A stretch of 64,000 nt of DNA from Granulicella mallensis. Lineage in GTDB: Bacteria; Acidobacteriota; Terriglobia; Terriglobales; Acidobacteriaceae. Below, one piece after another: positions 61,718 to 64,000 of the stretch. The DNA lies in NCBI RefSeq assembly GCF_014203225.1, contig NZ_JACHIO010000013.1:1-64000 (forward strand), given 5' to 3'. A program made the position numbers and the translations under genes. Under the pieces are notes generated by a model. It ran no database searches, was not told the DNA's origin, and saw nothing but the letters and a program-made list of their open reading frames with translations. Each line of letters opens with the position of its first letter. The first letter of the stretch is position 1.

Positions 61718-64000
61718 ATGAAACAACTCTCACGCATTATCTTTTCACTAGCCCTTGTGTCACTGACCCTTGCCCTGCTCTGTCTGGGCGTCAGGCTCGA
61801 GGCACAGGTCACAGGCGCTCGGCTTACCGGCGTTGTCACCGATTCAAGCGGCGCAGCCATCCCGCAGGCTCAGATCACGATCACGAATACCGGGACCAAT
61901 GCCGCGACGAAGACGACCTCGAACGCGCAGGGTGAGTACACCGTGCCTTCGTTGCCCGCCGGCCCTTATAAGATCTTCTCGACCGCGACCGGCTTCGCCG
62001 ACACACTGCAGACCAACATCGTCCTGACCATCGGCCAGAGTGCGACGGTCAACATCGTTCTCAAGCCTGGAGGAGCAAACGAGACCGTCACCGTAAGTTC
62101 TAATCCCACGCTGATCAATGCCACTACCGCCGAGATCAGCGCGGTCGTCAACGAGGATTCCATCAAGGAGCTCCCGCTGAACGGTCGCGATCCTTCGAGT
62201 CTCGTCTTCCTGACGACCGGCGTTACCAACGAGCTGCAATCGCAAGCTTCCACCTTGCCAACCACTAACTCTTTCCCCACGCAGTCCAGCGGTTCTGCTG
62301 GCGGCGGACGGCAGGGAAGTACCTACTATCTGCTCGACGGCGTTACGAACATGGACTACTTCGCACTTCTTGCGGCACCGTTTCCAAATGCCGATGCCAC
62401 CCAGGAGTTTCGTGTCATCTCGAACAACTTCGATGCCCGCTATGGTTTCTCACCAGGAGCGGTCGTCAGTATTCAGAGCAAAGGTGGTTCCAACAGCTTC
62501 CACGGCGGCGCCTTTGAGTTCCTCCGCAATGCTGTGCTCAACGCGTCGGACTACTTCAGCCATCAGGTCGATCCGTTGAAGCGCAATCAGTTCGGCGGCT
62601 ATCTCGGCGGCCCCATCATCAAAGACAGGCTCTTCTTCTTCGCCAACTACCAGGGAACGCGCACCAGCACCAAGACTACCGAGAACAGCACCTATACCCC
62701 GACAGCAGCCATGCTCAATGGCGATTTCAGCGCGGTTGCAGTGGATCTCAAAGCACCTTTCGCGACGATCAATGGCAAGCGCAACCAGATCGATCCCAAG
62801 TTGTTCAGCCCCGGCGCGCTTGCGCTTGCGGCCTCCCTGCCTCTCGGCGGCGATCCCGCAACCGGCCTCACTAACTACGTCGGTCCGAAGGCGCGCTCCA
62901 ACTACGATGAGGGCACGGGACGTATCGACTACACGCTCAATGACCGTCAGCGTGTTTTTCTCCGCAACTTCATCTATAACTTCAACCAGCCCGGACTCGG
63001 TATCCCCGGCAACCTGCTGGCGGGTGTTCAGGGGCTGCATGGTATCTATGTCAACGACGCCTTCAATCACTCCTGGACGATCAATCAGAATCTGCTGAAC
63101 AGCATTACTGTCTTCTATCAGTCCTTCGACTACGGCTCCGGTACACCGCTCTTCAATAAGAACGGCCAGGAGGAGTGCCTTTCAAATTACGTCGATGTCT
63201 CCGATCCTCCGGGGTCCTGCTATATCGGCGGTATTTCGGCTGTCGACGGTAATTCACTCTACGGTGGCGCCCTTGGATTTACCGTCTTCAGCGGCGCGGT
63301 TAATAATACGAAGCGCCGGAACTGGGGCTTCTCCGATACCGTCACCCTGACCCACGGCAAGCACACCATGTACTTCGGGGCCGATGTCATGCACCGCTAC
63401 ACGCATGAGAACTCCGGTTCCGGTGCGAATCCGAATGTTGGCTTCACCAACGCCTTTACCGGCTTCACACTCTCGGACTTCCTCCTTGGCGATGTTCAAA
63501 CCTTCTCGCAGAATGCTGGAGAGAGCGGCAGCGTGCGTGGTTGGATGACTGGTTATTACGCGCAGGACCAGTACAAGCTTCGCCCTAACCTGACGATCAA
63601 TGCCGGACTCCGCTGGGATCCCTACACTCCGCTCAGCATCGACGGCGGACGCGGCGCAGCCTATGTCCCCGGCCAGCAGAGCACCCGGTATCCCAATGCT
63701 CCTGCGGGAGTAGTCTTCCCGGGGGATGCGGGCATCAACAACGCGATCATGCCTACGTCCTGGAAGTACTTCGAGCCGCGCATTGGTATTGCCTATCAGG
63801 CCTCTCCGAAGACCTCGGTGCGTGCCGGCTTTGGTATGTTCACCACGCCACTGGAGGATGCAAGCTACAACCACGTCTACGATACGGCGCCCTTCAATCC
63901 CTCGTTTGCGCTCAACGCCACCGCCACTACTCCTATCTCCTTCGATCATCCGTGGAGCGGCTTCGCCGCCACAGGTGGGCAGAGCCCGTTCCCACCGTTT
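61718..64000 (+). CDS. TonB-dependent receptor, Oar type (cut by window end)
   Basis: 761 codons without a stop; the window ends inside the gene. Signal peptide 1-30 (ending RLEAQ), CarboxypepD_reg-like domain (RLTGVVTDSSGAAIPQAQIT; GEYTVPSLPAGPYKIFST), plug (LPLNGRDPSSLVFLTTGV; GGGRQGSTYYLLDGVTN), then barrel segments (GFSPGAVVSIQSKGGSNSFHG; KRNQFGGYLGGPIIKDRLFFF). AAGGAG 6 bases before the ATG at 61718. It follows GH2 by 75 bases and may import the products of the GH89-GH2 operon. Confidence 0.92.
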   Translation, partial: MKQLSRIIFSLALVSLTLALLCLGVRLEAQVTGARLTGVVTDSSGAAIPQAQITITNTGTNAATKTTSNAQGEYTVPSLPAGPYKIFSTATGFADTLQTNIVLTIGQSATVNIVLKPGGANETVTVSSNPTLINATTAEISAVVNEDSIKELPLNGRDPSSLVFLTTGVTNELQSQASTLPTTNSFPTQSSGSAGGGRQGSTYYLLDGVTNMDYFALLAAPFPNADATQEFRVISNNFDARYGFSPGAVVSIQSKGGSNSFHGGAFEFLRNAVLNASDYFSHQVDPLKRNQFGGYLGGPIIKDRLFFFANYQGTRTSTKTTENSTYTPTAAMLNGDFSAVAVDLKAPFATINGKRNQIDPKLFSPGALALAASLPLGGDPATGLTNYVGPKARSNYDEGTGRIDYTLNDRQRVFLRNFIYNFNQPGLGIPGNLLAGVQGLHGIYVNDAFNHSWTINQNLLNSITVFYQSFDYGSGTPLFNKNGQEECLSNYVDVSDPPGSCYIGGISAVDGNSLYGGALGFTVFSGAVNNTKRRNWGFSDTVTLTHGKHTMYFGADVMHRYTHENSGSGANPNVGFTNAFTGFTLSDFLLGDVQTFSQNAGESGSVRGWMTGYYAQDQYKLRPNLTINAGLRWDPYTPLSIDGGRGAAYVPGQQSTRYPNAPAGVVFPGDAGINNAIMPTSWKYFEPRIGIAYQASPKTSVRAGFGMFTTPLEDASYNHVYDTAPFNPSFALNATATTPISFDHPWSGFAATGGQSPFPPF

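Overview
The window looks like a chromosomal stretch from an Acidobacteriota member, probably class Terriglobia (Acidobacteriaceae). The basis is two large Oar-type TonB-dependent receptors with an N-terminal carboxypeptidase-regulatory domain, many Tat-exported glycoside hydrolases, TIGR03118, DUF4142 and DUF3455 proteins, high G+C, and many palindromic intergenic repeats. I could not assign a genus. I see no rRNA, tRNA, CRISPR array, transposase or phage gene.

1-29 kb is mostly housekeeping. A 38-residue membrane peptide gene with a strong hairpin opens the window. A minus-strand run follows: a methyltransferase, a MIP18/DUF59 protein with a membrane-anchored partner, ispA, a polytopic membrane protein, a penicillin-acylase-family enzyme and a CPBP protease. 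Next come a DHH-type protein and a toxin-antitoxin pair whose ParE toxin carries a nonsense codon. The envelope and isoprenoid genes uppS, cdsA, dxr and rseP keep their usual order but are separated by unrelated genes and a repeat. After pncA there is a plus-strand acyl-CoA catabolic cluster: carboxylase beta subunit, HMG-CoA-lyase-like enzyme, enoyl-CoA hydratase, thioesterase and SDR. A cyaY-glycosyltransferase pair follows.

28.4-49 kb and 55.8-64 kb are glycan-utilisation regions. They hold two LacI regulators, two TonB-dependent receptors, GH1, two paralogous GH2 enzymes, GH92, a GH95-like enzyme, GH89, a NagX/HGSNAT-type acetyltransferase, a myo-inositol oxygenase, a sugar transporter and a sorbosone-dehydrogenase-like beta-propeller. 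LacI-type palindromes lie upstream of the inositol oxygenase, in the transporter/GH92 divergent region, and upstream of the first receptor. The set suggests digestion of alpha-mannose, alpha-GlcNAc and fucose-containing glycoconjugates.

49-54 kb holds four small secreted or lipoprotein genes (TIGR03118, ferritin-like, DUF4142, DUF3455). Each has the same promoter-like element upstream, GGAATAAAT-N12-TGTTTC or close variants, which looks like an undescribed ECF-sigma regulon. A membrane-anchored winged-helix-like regulator follows.

Intergenic DNA is full of large inverted-repeat elements of several families. The most striking is a ~260-335 bp structured element present four times, with compensated base changes and one copy whose centre is flipped. 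The strongest novelty candidates are the shared promoter set, this repeat family, the GH1 lacking its acid/base glutamate, and the GH89-acetyltransferase locus.
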